Source of the DNA: a bacterium
GTDB taxonomy: Bacteria; Bacteroidota; Bacteroidia; Cytophagales; Thermonemataceae
Assembly: GCA_025362415.1 (NCBI GenBank)
Contig: JANYGM010000326.1
Span: forward strand, 1-5,904
Direction: 5' to 3'
Length of the DNA stretch: 5,904 nt
In this document: positions 1 to 5,477 of the stretch, piece after piece
Layout: each line of letters starts with the position of its first letter
Position numbering within the stretch: the first letter of the stretch is position 1
Notes under the pieces: model-generated
The model's database searches: none
What the model saw: the letters and a program-made list of their open reading frames with translations, nothing else
What the model was told of the DNA's origin: nothing
Program-made: the position numbers and the translations under genes

Positions 1-817
1 ATCCGCAATAGCTTGCTGTATTGTCGTCAGAAATAAGTTCTGCAATACCTTGCTCAACAACTGGTTTGTAGTCACTTGTTGCCAAAGGATTTTTCTTTTC
101 TGTTGGAGTTTCTATTTTGCCAACTACTTTTTCTGGATTTTCAGCAGATTTTTTATAGCCTGTTGGATATATTTCAAGTTTCTGACCAATGACAAGTTTA
201 CTATCCTTTGTCAAATTGTTCCATTCCTGAAATTCCGTTAGTTTTACGTTATATTTTTTAGCAATTCCGTAAGGATATTCATCTTCTTTTACCTCGTGAA
301 TGACTTTTTTGGAAGAGGTAAGTGTATTATTTTCAGTTTTCTTAGCAGAAGTATTTTTGCCACTAGAAACAATCAAAACCTGCCCCACACGCAATACATC
401 ATCATCAGCAAGATTATTCCATTTACGAATTTCTTTCATAGTAACACCATATTTCTTAGCAATACCATAAAGCCCTTCACCTGTTGCTACTGTATGCTTT
501 TTTGGGTCGTCAAGGTTAGCATTAGTAGTTTGTGCAGAAGTATAAACACTCATTTTGTCAAAATCTTTGTAAGGAACTCTCAAAACTTGGTCAATTTTGA
601 GTTCTTTCATTTCAGGATTTTCCGCTGTGATTTCTTCTGACGTGGTTTTGTAGCGTTTTGCAATCCCATAAATAGTTTCTTTTGGCTCTACTTTATGAAT
701 TATCCACGCTTTTTTGCCATCTTTTGCTACTTCCACACGCAAAGAATCTGCAGGAATAGCATACGCAAAAGATGCAAATCCAACAGAAAATAGAAGATTA
801 AGGACTATTTTTTTCAT
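1..817 (-). CDS. Secreted triple-LysM protein, C-terminus cut by window edge
   Basis: The reading frame starts at ATG 817-815 and stays open for 272 codons to the window edge, so the gene is partial at its 3' end. Residues 1-20 form a signal peptide: a KK-positive start, the hydrophobic stretch IVLNLLFSVGFASF, and an AYA cleavage site before IPADS. Three LysM domains follow at about residues 40-83 (HKVEPKETIYGIAKRY), 108-150 (HTVATGEGLYGIAKKYGV) and 173-216 (HEVKEDEYPYGIAKKYNV). Each has the YGIAK helix, and repeats 2 and 3 have the conserved WNNL. LysM domains bind N-acetylglucosamine-containing glycans, so the product is probably exported and binds peptidoglycan. After a Lys/Pro/Thr-rich linker (about 217-250) the sequence VVEQGIAELISDD begins. 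It resembles the entry to a C-terminal RlpA-like double-psi beta-barrel found in some Bacteroidota LysM proteins, but too little is visible to confirm this. It could equally carry another cell-wall hydrolase or anchoring domain. No neighbour shares its strand nearby. Confidence 0.9.
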   Translation of the reverse strand, partial: MKKIVLNLLFSVGFASFAYAIPADSLRVEVAKDGKKAWIIHKVEPKETIYGIAKRYKTTSEEITAENPEMKELKIDQVLRVPYKDFDKMSVYTSAQTTNANLDDPKKHTVATGEGLYGIAKKYGVTMKEIRKWNNLADDDVLRVGQVLIVSSGKNTSAKKTENNTLTSSKKVIHEVKEDEYPYGIAKKYNVKLTEFQEWNNLTKDSKLVIGQKLEIYPTGYKKSAENPEKVVGKIETPTEKKNPLATSDYKPVVEQGIAELISDDNTASYCG

Positions 818-865
818 ACAAATTGTTTAAAATAGGTTTTAACACTTTTTAATTATGAATTTTAG

Positions 866-881
866 ACTAGCAGTTGCTAGT
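866..881. promoter_or_regulatory. 16-bp near-palindrome upstream of the LysM gene, possible operator
   Basis: The sequence ACTAGCA-GT-TGCTAGT has perfect 7-bp arms around a 2-bp centre. It lies 49 bp upstream of the LysM start codon, between that start and the candidate -7 box at 913-920. Its size and symmetry suit a dimeric DNA-binding protein, or a small hairpin in the 5' untranslated RNA. No regulator can be named from the sequence. Confidence 0.3.
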
Positions 882-912
882 GTGAATTGTAAATGAATAC
901 AATATTTTGACA

Positions 913-920
913 CAAAACTA
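913..920 (-). promoter_or_regulatory. Candidate -7 box for the LysM gene
   Basis: On the minus strand this reads TAGTTTTG, a full match to the Bacteroidota -7 consensus TAnnTTTG. It would place a transcript start about 90 bp before the LysM ATG. I do not see a well-spaced -33 TTG: the nearest upstream TTTG, at 935-932, is only 11 bp away. The call rests on the -7 match and position alone. Confidence 0.35.
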
Positions 921-1130
921 ATTACACAAAACAAAGTGCGAATATTGTTAATTTATTCGTAAAATACAAAAAAAAGTTACATTTGTAGGAAAATAATTGT
1001 CAATTACGAATTTTTGTTACTATACACTCTTTTTATTATTTGGTCTAACCTCCATTGTTTAGGAAACATCAGCAAAAACGAATGGAAATTAGTGCATTAT
1101 TTGTGTTACTTAGATAACGACATTGATAAA

Positions 1131-1164
1131 TTGTATTCAGCCCCAGCAGGGCGTTATATTTATA
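1131..1164. repeat. REP-like hairpin repeat, copy 1
   Basis: This 34-bp unit (TTGTATTC at the left, TATTTATA at the right) has a GC-rich core, GCCCCAGCAGGGC, in an otherwise A+T-rich spacer. The core folds with four uninterrupted base pairs (1140-1143 with 1149-1152). It matches copy 2 at 28 of 34 positions. Position 12 of the unit is C and pairs with G at position 20. In copy 2 the same pair is T and A, a compensating change that keeps the stem. Confidence 0.55.
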
Positions 1165-1180
1165 GGAAAATAAGTGTATT

Positions 1181-1214
1181 TTGTATTCCGCTCCAGCGGA
1201 GCGAGATATTTATA
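1181..1214. repeat. REP-like hairpin repeat, copy 2
   Basis: This second direct copy starts 50 bp after copy 1 starts. Its core is the perfect hairpin CGCTCC-AGC-GGAGCG (1189-1203). A second, overlapping fold, CCGCT-CC-AGCGG, is also possible. GC-rich short palindromes flanked by conserved A+T-rich ends are typical of repetitive extragenic palindromes. Whether it is dispersed in this genome cannot be seen from one window. Confidence 0.55.
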
Positions 1215-1372
1215 ACAGTATGATTGTTTTTATAGCCCTTTGGTTTATCAAGGATTACGAAAAAAATAACAAATTAACAATGTCGTTATCTAACTATGCT
1301 AAAACACACAACAACAGAAAAAAACAAGGTGTTTTTTTGCTTAAATGCCTGAATACATTGTTTTGCGTAGTT

Positions 1373-1424
1373 TGGTGTCAGGTGGAAAAACCTGACACCA
1401 CAAGAAACTTGACACTACAAGAAA
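1373..1424. repeat. 11-bp hairpin followed by a partial tandem copy
   Basis: TGGTGTCAGGT at 1373-1383 is the exact reverse complement of 1390-1400, with a 6-nt GGAAAA loop. The right arm and its tail (1391-1407) are then repeated at once as 1408-1424 with 15 of 17 matches; both differences are C to T. No T-run follows on either strand, so this is not a standard intrinsic terminator. It ends 59 bp before the exonuclease III start codon. It is probably an extragenic repeat with one decayed extra half-copy. Confidence 0.5.
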
Positions 1425-1450
1425 AAGACAAAAAAGTAAATAATGTTTCT

Positions 1451-1458
1451 TAAATTTG
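1451..1458 (+). promoter_or_regulatory. Candidate -7 box for exonuclease III
   Basis: TAAATTTG matches the Bacteroidota consensus TAnnTTTG and lies 25 bp before the start codon, giving a very short untranslated leader. The sequence 17-23 bp upstream has no TTG, so the -33 element is missing or degenerate. Confidence 0.45.
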
Positions 1459-1483
1459 CAAATAAAAAACATTAGCAAAACAA

Positions 1484-2290
1484 ATGAAAATTATCTCTTA
1501 TAATTTGAATGGTATTAGGGCAGCTTTGAAAAAAAATCTGTTGCAATGGGTAAAAGCAACTGATGCTGATATTATCTGTTTTCAAGAGATTAAAGCAACT
1601 TTTAAAGATATTCCTGTGAGTTTATTTGAGGAATTAGGTTATCATATTTATCTTTATCCTGCTCAAAAACTGGGTTATAGTGGTGTGGCTATTTTGACAA
1701 AAGAAATTCCCAAAAATATCATTTTTGGTTGTGATATGGCTGATTATGACAATGAAGGGCGCATTTTACGAATTGACTTTGAAGGAAATAACAAAAATAA
1801 CTACGTTCCGTTTTCTGTAATGTCTGTTTATGTTCCTTCTGGTGCATCTAGCCCTGAACGTCAGGCATTTAAGATACAGTTTTTGAAAGATTTTTATCCT
1901 TATATCAAACAAATTTTAGAAGATACAAAAAACCTTGTTATTTGTGGTGATTTTAATGTTTGCCATAATGCCATAGACATTCATAATCCTAAGGCTAATG
2001 CTAAAAATCCTGGTTTTTTGCCAGAAGAACGCAGTTGGCTAACAGAATTTTTAGATATTGGGTTTGTAGATACTTTCCGCCATTTTTCCGCAGAACCACA
2101 TAATTATACTTGGTGGAGCTATAGGGCAGGTTCTCGTGGCAAAAACTTAGGTTGGAGAATAGATTATCAGTTTGCAAGCCAAAATATAGCTGCCTATCTT
2201 ACTAAAAGTCATATTTTATCAGAGGCTAAACACTCTGACCATTGCCCTGTGCTTTTGGAAATGGATTTTTTTGGAAATCTTGATAAATAA
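1484..2290 (+). CDS. xth: Exodeoxyribonuclease III (AP endonuclease, EEP family)
   Basis: The 268-residue protein has the full motif set of the endonuclease/exonuclease/phosphatase fold, exonuclease III branch. These are N7 in YNLNGIRA, the metal-binding E35 in FQEIKA, Y116 in SVYVPSGASSPER, D156 and N158 in GDFNVCHNAID, GWRIDYQFAS at 223-232, and the catalytic D252-H253 pair in HSDHCPVLLE. The family cleaves DNA 5' to abasic sites and removes nucleotides and blocking groups from 3' ends, with Mg2+, in base excision repair. Length is normal for the family. The start is the first ATG in frame (AAACAAATGAAAATT) and the protein begins directly at the family's first beta strand, MKIISYNLNG. There is no Shine-Dalgarno sequence, as usual in Bacteroidota. 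The gene stands alone: the next gene is convergent, 145 bp beyond the stop. No key residue is missing. Confidence 0.97.
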   Translation: MKIISYNLNGIRAALKKNLLQWVKATDADIICFQEIKATFKDIPVSLFEELGYHIYLYPAQKLGYSGVAILTKEIPKNIIFGCDMADYDNEGRILRIDFEGNNKNNYVPFSVMSVYVPSGASSPERQAFKIQFLKDFYPYIKQILEDTKNLVICGDFNVCHNAIDIHNPKANAKNPGFLPEERSWLTEFLDIGFVDTFRHFSAEPHNYTWWSYRAGSRGKNLGWRIDYQFASQNIAAYLTKSHILSEAKHSDHCPVLLEMDFFGNLDK

Positions 2291-2325
2291 TTGATAATTA
2301 TTTAGGTAGTTTAAAATCCATTTAC

Positions 2326-2444
2326 AATTCACAATTCCTAATTCCTAATTCCTAATTCACAATTCCTAATTCACAATTCCTAATTCCTAATTCACAATTC
2401 CTAATTCCTAATTCCTAATTCCTAATTCAAAATTCCTAATTCCT
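2326..2444. repeat. Heptanucleotide tandem repeat, 17 units of AATTCCT type
   Basis: Seventeen 7-bp units follow each other without an indel: twelve AATTCCT, four AATTCAC and one AATTCAA. The variant units are numbers 1, 5, 7, 10 (AC) and 15 (AA). The array fills most of the gap between the convergent exonuclease III and NAD kinase genes. It also runs 9 bp into the NAD kinase gene, providing its last two codons and its TAG stop. It has the style of the short tandemly repeated repetitive sequences (STRR heptamers) described in cyanobacteria. Being a multiple of 7 and intact, it is likely to vary in copy number between strains. It is not a CRISPR: units are contiguous and there are no spacers. 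Confidence 0.9.
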
Positions 2445-3311
2445 AACATCATAACCCCAATTTAGCTTACTGCGCAAGGTACTAAGGAAATTTTTATCAT
2501 TTAGTTTAATCAATTTTGCCCTAAATTTTTCCTTACTAACGGCAAGTTCTATGCTGGCATCTGTTACACGTGAACGAGAATCCAAAGAAACAAGAAAATT
2601 CTTACTTCTTCCCTCAATTTCAATAGAAATTACGCTATCATCAGCAATAACCATAGGGCGTACTGTCAAATTATGAGGACTTATAGGCGTAATCACAAAA
2701 TTTTTGGATTGTGGCAAAATAACAGGACCTCCACAACTCAAAGAATAGCCTGTAGAACCTGTAGGCGTGGAAATTATCAACCCATCAGACCAATAAGAGT
2801 TCAGGTATTCACCATTGATATAGGTATGTACCACAATCATAGAAGAATTATCTCGTTTGGTAACGGTAAACTCATTTAATCCAAAATTGATGCCTGAAAA
2901 CAAATCAGAGCTAGTTTCTAGGTGAATAAGTGAGCGGTAATCAAAAGAATAATAGCCATTAAAAAGGTTATTGATAGCCATTTTTATCTCTTCTGGCGAG
3001 GTAGTTGCCAAAAAGCCCAAACGCCCTGTATTGATACCCAAAATAGGTATTTCTAGTGCGCCAATGTGCGTTACAGACTCCAAAAGTGTACCATCTCCAC
3101 CCAAACTAAAAAAGAAATCCATATTTTGGAGGTCTTGCTGGGTTTTGTAATAATTTTTACCAATATTTTTGATACGGTTTTTCTTCAAAAACTTAAAGAA
3201 CTGCTCCGAAATAAGTATTTCTACATTTCTCTGCGCCAATTCGTCAAACATTTCTTGTATGAAAGCAGTTGCCTCTGGCTTAAAATTTCTTCCGTGTATT
3301 GCAATATTCAT
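2436..3311 (-). CDS. nadK: NAD kinase
   Basis: The 291-residue protein phosphorylates NAD+ at the 2'-hydroxyl of its adenosine ribose to make NADP+, using ATP or polyphosphate; it is cytosolic and usually a homo-oligomer. The diagnostic motifs are present in order. GGDGT is at 71-75 (D73 is the catalytic base). NTGRLGFLA is at 94-102 and the NE pair at 146-147. SDGLIISTPTGSTGYSLSCGG is at 175-195, and the C-terminal ITPISPHNLTVRP at 207-219 completes the substrate site. Length is typical for bacterial enzymes. The start MNIAIHGRN opens directly with the first strand of the Rossmann-like half. The gene lies 86 bp after the CBS-domain gene on the same strand and is probably co-transcribed with it; I recall this pair as recurrent in Bacteroidota. 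Oddity: the last residues RN and the TAG stop are written in the AATTCCT heptamer array, so the extreme C-terminus has been replaced or extended by repeat DNA. Confidence 0.97.
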   Translation of the reverse strand: MNIAIHGRNFKPEATAFIQEMFDELAQRNVEILISEQFFKFLKKNRIKNIGKNYYKTQQDLQNMDFFFSLGGDGTLLESVTHIGALEIPILGINTGRLGFLATTSPEEIKMAINNLFNGYYSFDYRSLIHLETSSDLFSGINFGLNEFTVTKRDNSSMIVVHTYINGEYLNSYWSDGLIISTPTGSTGYSLSCGGPVILPQSKNFVITPISPHNLTVRPMVIADDSVISIEIEGRSKNFLVSLDSRSRVTDASIELAVSKEKFRAKLIKLNDKNFLSTLRSKLNWGYDVRN

Positions 3312-3312
3312 T

Positions 3313-3400
3313 TAATATATGATGTGTGATATATGATATATGATGTATTTTGTGACGACAAATAATGTATTTTACATCATGTATCACACATCACACATCA
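3313..3400. repeat. Inverted heptamer arrays forming a long intercistronic hairpin
   Basis: Four 7-bp units at 3320-3347 (TGATGTG, TGATATA, TGATATA, TGATGTA; a fifth degenerate TAATATA at 3313-3319) face four units in opposite orientation at 3373-3400, with 25 bp between. The 28-bp arms match at 25 positions. On the minus-strand transcript two of the three mismatches become G-U pairs, so 27 of 28 positions can pair. The structure fills the gap between the CBS gene and NAD kinase. The right arm starts with the CBS gene's own TGA stop, and the left arm ends 8 nt before the NAD kinase ATG. No T-run follows, so it is not a classical terminator. It could stabilise or separate the two messages, or simply be repeat DNA. 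Confidence 0.8.
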
Positions 3401-4063
3401 AACGTAGTATTTTAAAAGCATATCCAGACGAGAATAATCTACTTCTGCAAGTGTTGTTGTAGCAAATTTTTCTATAATTTTGTAGCCAAATCTTTCAAAA
3501 GTAGCCACTACCCTGCTGATGTCAGTTTGGTTAATTTTGATGGTTAGTTGTAAATAAAAGGGATTTTTGTCGTCTGCTTCTACAAACATAGTCAAAATTT
3601 TTGCGTTGTTACTCTCCACAAGTCGGCTAACTTCTGCCAAAGAATAATCTATTTGACTCATAGAAAGGACAATAATACCTCCCTCCTGCTGTATGGCATA
3701 GCTTTGGGCAAAATGATTGATAACTTCTTTGAGTAAAACACTCCCAATAATTTTGTTATCCTCATCTAAAACCGCTATAATATCTGTTTTATTGGTTTGT
3801 GCTACCCTCAAAATCTCATAAAAATGCTCATTTGCGTAGGTATATGCACCTGATGCACCAACATATATATCCGCAAAGAGTGCCTCTGTATCATACAAAT
3901 CAAGTAATTTATCTTCTTCCGCCATTCCCCTAAAAACGCCTAATTCATCTTCTATGGGCAAAAAGTGCAGTTGTAGTTCTTCCATCAAATCTAAGGCACG
4001 TTGGGCAGTATCATTAGGTTTTAGGATAGGAATAATGCCGTTTATAAGTTTGTTAGCGTTCAT
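3398..4063 (-). CDS. CBS-domain protein with C-terminal ACT-like region
   Basis: The 221-residue protein begins with a tandem CBS pair. CBS1 is at about 7-58 (PILKPNDTAQRALDLMEEL, then HFLPIEDELGVFRGMAEEDKLL). CBS2 is at about 70-118 (NEHFYEILRVAQTNKTDIIAVLDEDNKIIGSVLLKEVI). Such pairs bind adenosine nucleotides and act as energy or ligand sensors. Residues about 128-200 (GGIIVLSMSQIDYSLAEVSRLVESNNAKIL, then a second strand-helix-strand unit ending FERFGYKII) look like an ACT-type regulatory fold. No catalytic domain, signal peptide or membrane segment is visible, so it is a cytosolic sensor or regulator of unknown target. It is followed by NAD kinase after 86 bp. Regulation of NADP synthesis by adenylate binding is an attractive but unproved inference. 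The TGA stop is the first three bases of a TGATGTG heptamer. I see no convincing promoter upstream of the start at 4063. Confidence 0.88.
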   Translation of the reverse strand: MNANKLINGIIPILKPNDTAQRALDLMEELQLHFLPIEDELGVFRGMAEEDKLLDLYDTEALFADIYVGASGAYTYANEHFYEILRVAQTNKTDIIAVLDEDNKIIGSVLLKEVINHFAQSYAIQQEGGIIVLSMSQIDYSLAEVSRLVESNNAKILTMFVEADDKNPFYLQLTIKINQTDISRVVATFERFGYKIIEKFATTTLAEVDYSRLDMLLKYYV

Positions 4064-4272
4064 AATGATAAAGTAACAATGATTTATTAGATATTTTTAT
4101 AAGCAATAATAAAACTATTTTTTAGGTTTTATGTTTTGGTTTAAATGTAACAAAAATTGCGCATTATCAAACATTTTTTTAACTTTTTTTGAATTATTTT
4201 CAGATTATTTCTAAGTTGTTATTAGATTATTTGTGATGTTATCTTGATTTTAGAAAAATTAGGTAAATATTT

Positions 4273-4304
4273 TTGATAAATATCTAAAAAGTTTACTAAA
4301 TTTG
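4273..4304 (+). promoter_or_regulatory. Bacteroidota sigma-A type promoter for the response regulator
   Basis: A -33 TTG (4273-4275, within TTTTG) and a -7 TAAATTTG (4297-4304, matching TAnnTTTG) are separated by 21 bp, within the usual range for this phylum. Transcription would start near 4310, giving a leader of about 50 nt. This is the only promoter in the window where both elements and the spacing fit. Further upstream, AGATTATTT occurs at 4202-4210 and 4224-4232, exactly 22 bp (two helical turns) apart, a possible activator site. Confidence 0.7.
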
Positions 4305-4361
4305 CAGGTGCTAACAAAATTAAACCAGTTAAAGTAACAAAAACAACGCCAAACTCACGCA

Positions 4362-4793
4362 ATGACCCACGCAATGGAAAAACCAATAGACCTTGTAATG
4401 CTTGTAGATGACAATGATACAGATAATTTCATCAGTAAACGCATCATAGAAATAACAAAATTTGCTCAAAGAGTAGAAATAAAAAATTCTGGTAAAAGTG
4501 CTTTACAATACCTAGAACAAGAGCAAAATAACCCAGAAAATCTCCCAAATCTGATATTTTTGGATATTAATATGCCTATTGTAGATGGTTTTGTGTTCTT
4601 ATTTGAGTTTGAAATGTTCCCTGACGCAGTTAAAAACAAATGTAAAATTGTTATTTTGTCAAGCTCTGATAATAAACAAGATATTAAAAGAATTGTTGAC
4701 AACGAACACGTTATCAAATTTATTACAAAACCCCTCACAGAAGCAGCCCTACAAGATGTTAGAGTGGCACTTGCTGAAAAAATTGGTATATAG
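4362..4793 (+). CDS. Stand-alone CheY-like response regulator receiver
   Basis: The 143-residue protein is a single receiver domain with no output domain. The acidic pair D16-D17 (LVMLVDDNDTDNFISKRI) binds Mg2+. D68 in IFLDINMPIVDGF is the phosphoacceptor. S100 in IVILSSSDN is the switch Ser/Thr, F120 is the aromatic switch residue, and K123-P124 in FITKPL completes the site. It should accept phosphate from a histidine kinase and signal by protein-protein contact. The spacing DDNDTDNF is typical of the many orphan receivers of Cytophagia. No kinase gene is adjacent, so its partner is unknown. The start used is ATG 4362; an in-frame ATG at 4374 (M5) is an equally possible start because there is no Shine-Dalgarno to decide. 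It is monocistronic: own promoter at 4273-4304 and a strong terminator 20 bp after the stop. Confidence 0.95.
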   Translation: MTHAMEKPIDLVMLVDDNDTDNFISKRIIEITKFAQRVEIKNSGKSALQYLEQEQNNPENLPNLIFLDINMPIVDGFVFLFEFEMFPDAVKNKCKIVILSSSDNKQDIKRIVDNEHVIKFITKPLTEAALQDVRVALAEKIGI

Positions 4794-4812
4794 ATTCCTT
4801 TTTAAGCCCTTA

Positions 4813-4856
4813 CAAAAAACTTCACGAAAGTTTCCAACTATTCGTGAAGTTTTTTG
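4813..4856. terminator. Bidirectional intrinsic terminator
   Basis: A perfect 16-bp stem (4813-4828 with 4841-4856) encloses a 12-nt loop. The GC-containing half CTTCACGAA is flanked by A6 on the left and T6 on the right, so the hairpin is followed by a U-run in both directions. It lies between the convergent response regulator (stop at 4793) and winged-helix gene (stop at 4874) and should end both transcripts. Confidence 0.88.
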
Positions 4857-4873
4857 CATTAACTCACAACTAA

Positions 4874-5176
4874 TTATCCTTTATAATTAGCTATCTTCAT
4901 TAGTGCGTCCAAATGCACTGAAAAAGCATTTTTACCCTTTTCAGTTACTGTATAAGTGGTATTTGGTTTCTTTTTGATGAATATTTTTTGAATAGCAATG
5001 TATTCTTTATCCTCCAAAACCATTGTATTACTAGACAAATTCCCATCTGTTGCCCCCAATAATTCTTTTAATTGGTTGAATGTCAAGCCTTTGCTATGAT
5101 ACAAAAGCGCAGTCATTACTGACAAACGGATTTTATTATCAAATGCTTTATTGATATTTTTTAATAATTCTTTCAT
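4874..5176 (-). CDS. Winged-helix transcriptional regulator (HTH_34-like)
   Basis: The 100-residue protein is almost entirely one winged helix-turn-helix domain. Residues 1-30 contain helix 1, with NKAFDNKIRLSVMTALLYH. LTFNQLKELLGATDGNLSSNTMVLEDKEYI (31-60) holds helices 2 and 3, the second being the likely recognition helix. IQKIFIKKKPNTTYTVTEKGKNAF (62-85) is the beta wing, with the TYTVTEKG signature of ArsR/MarR-like small regulators. A short C-terminal helix (HLDALMKIAN) probably serves in dimer contact. No metal-binding cysteines are present, arguing against a metal-sensing ArsR. It most resembles the small HTH_34 group, whose targets are generally unknown. It is monocistronic, convergent with the response regulator and sharing its terminator. 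A candidate -7 box is at 5262-5269. Autoregulation is plausible but no operator is evident. Confidence 0.88.
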   Translation of the reverse strand: MKELLKNINKAFDNKIRLSVMTALLYHSKGLTFNQLKELLGATDGNLSSNTMVLEDKEYIAIQKIFIKKKPNTTYTVTEKGKNAFSVHLDALMKIANYKG

Positions 5177-5261
5177 ACATTTACAGCGTTTTTTTAAGTA
5201 TTTTACAGATTTTTTGAGAAATTTTAAAAATTTTTCTGATTTTTTGTAATTTTTTTTAGTC

Positions 5262-5269
5262 CAAAACTA
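5262..5269 (-). promoter_or_regulatory. Candidate -7 box for the winged-helix gene
   Basis: On the minus strand this reads TAGTTTTG, matching TAnnTTTG and identical to the box before the LysM gene. It lies 85 bp before the start codon. No TTG is found at the correct distance for a -33 element, so support is limited. Confidence 0.35.
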
Positions 5270-5477
5270 TCTTAAAATAATACTACATTCATTTGATTAT
5301 CAGCAATATTTTAGGATATTTTTTAGCTATTAGTAGATTATTTTTAGAAAATTCTACAAAATATTTTATTTACAAATATAAAATATTTACTCTAAAAAAC
5401 AAAGTAAAGTTATTAAAAAAGTTATTATTTTTTTATCTCAATTTTAAATAGTAGTTTTGTATAGTTATTTAAGGAAA

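Larger units (their letters stand above)
1110..1293. repeat. MITE-like or BIME-like element with terminal inverted repeats
   Basis: The 16 bp at 1110-1125 (TTAGATAACGACATTG) are the perfect reverse complement of 1278-1293. Extending inward, 1110-1134 pairs with 1269-1293 at 23 of 25 positions. The 184-bp unit encloses two direct copies of a 34-bp hairpin repeat at 1131-1164 and 1181-1214. No transposase reading frame is present and I find no clear target-site duplication at the edges. The architecture fits a small non-autonomous mobile element or a composite REP cluster mobilised from elsewhere. The family is not identified. Confidence 0.5.
818..1483. other. 666-bp spacer with repeats and no credible gene
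   Basis: The spacer separates the divergent LysM and exonuclease III genes. Its two open frames on the plus strand (1014-1223 and 1181-1453) run through inverted repeats and hairpin elements and have compositions unlike the real genes here, so I do not call them. A plus-strand TACATTTG at 978-985 matches TAnnTTTG but lacks a well-placed -33 TTG and is 500 bp from the next plus-strand gene. The part from 1110 to 1424 holds the MITE-like block and the hairpin with tandem copy, listed separately. The stretch 921-1064 shows nothing else I can interpret. Confidence 0.6.

Noticed and set aside
50..640. Plus-strand open frames of 63 and 114 codons
   Set aside because: They are antisense to the LysM gene, which has a signal peptide and three recognisable domains; the plus-strand translations are Phe/Ile/Cys-rich with no family resemblance.
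1318..1338. Hairpin AAAAAAACA-AGG-TGTTTTTTT as a terminator
   Set aside because: The stem has only one G-C pair per arm and there is no upstream plus-strand gene to terminate; probably chance in A/T-run DNA.
1014..1453. Two overlapping plus-strand open frames in the spacer before exonuclease III
   Set aside because: They run through inverted repeats and hairpin elements, overlap each other in different frames and give no recognisable domain.
2284..2304. Terminator hairpin over the exonuclease III stop codon
   Set aside because: The 9-bp stem TAAATAATT/AATTATTTA is made only of A-T pairs and is followed by GGTAG rather than a T-run; too weak to call.
2326..2444. CRISPR array
   Set aside because: Units are 7 bp and contiguous with no spacers, and no cas gene is nearby; it is a simple tandem repeat.
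2673..3329. Plus-strand open frames of 68 and 87 codons
   Set aside because: They are antisense to NAD kinase, whose motifs are complete; no independent support.
4466..4890. Open frames overlapping the response regulator on both strands
   Set aside because: The response regulator has every receiver-domain residue in its own frame; the overlapping frames are shadows.
5359..5388. 11-bp inverted repeat as a regulatory element or origin feature
   Set aside because: Arms contain only A and T in a spacer that is nearly all A and T, so such matches are expected by chance; no DnaA-box-like sequences accompany it.
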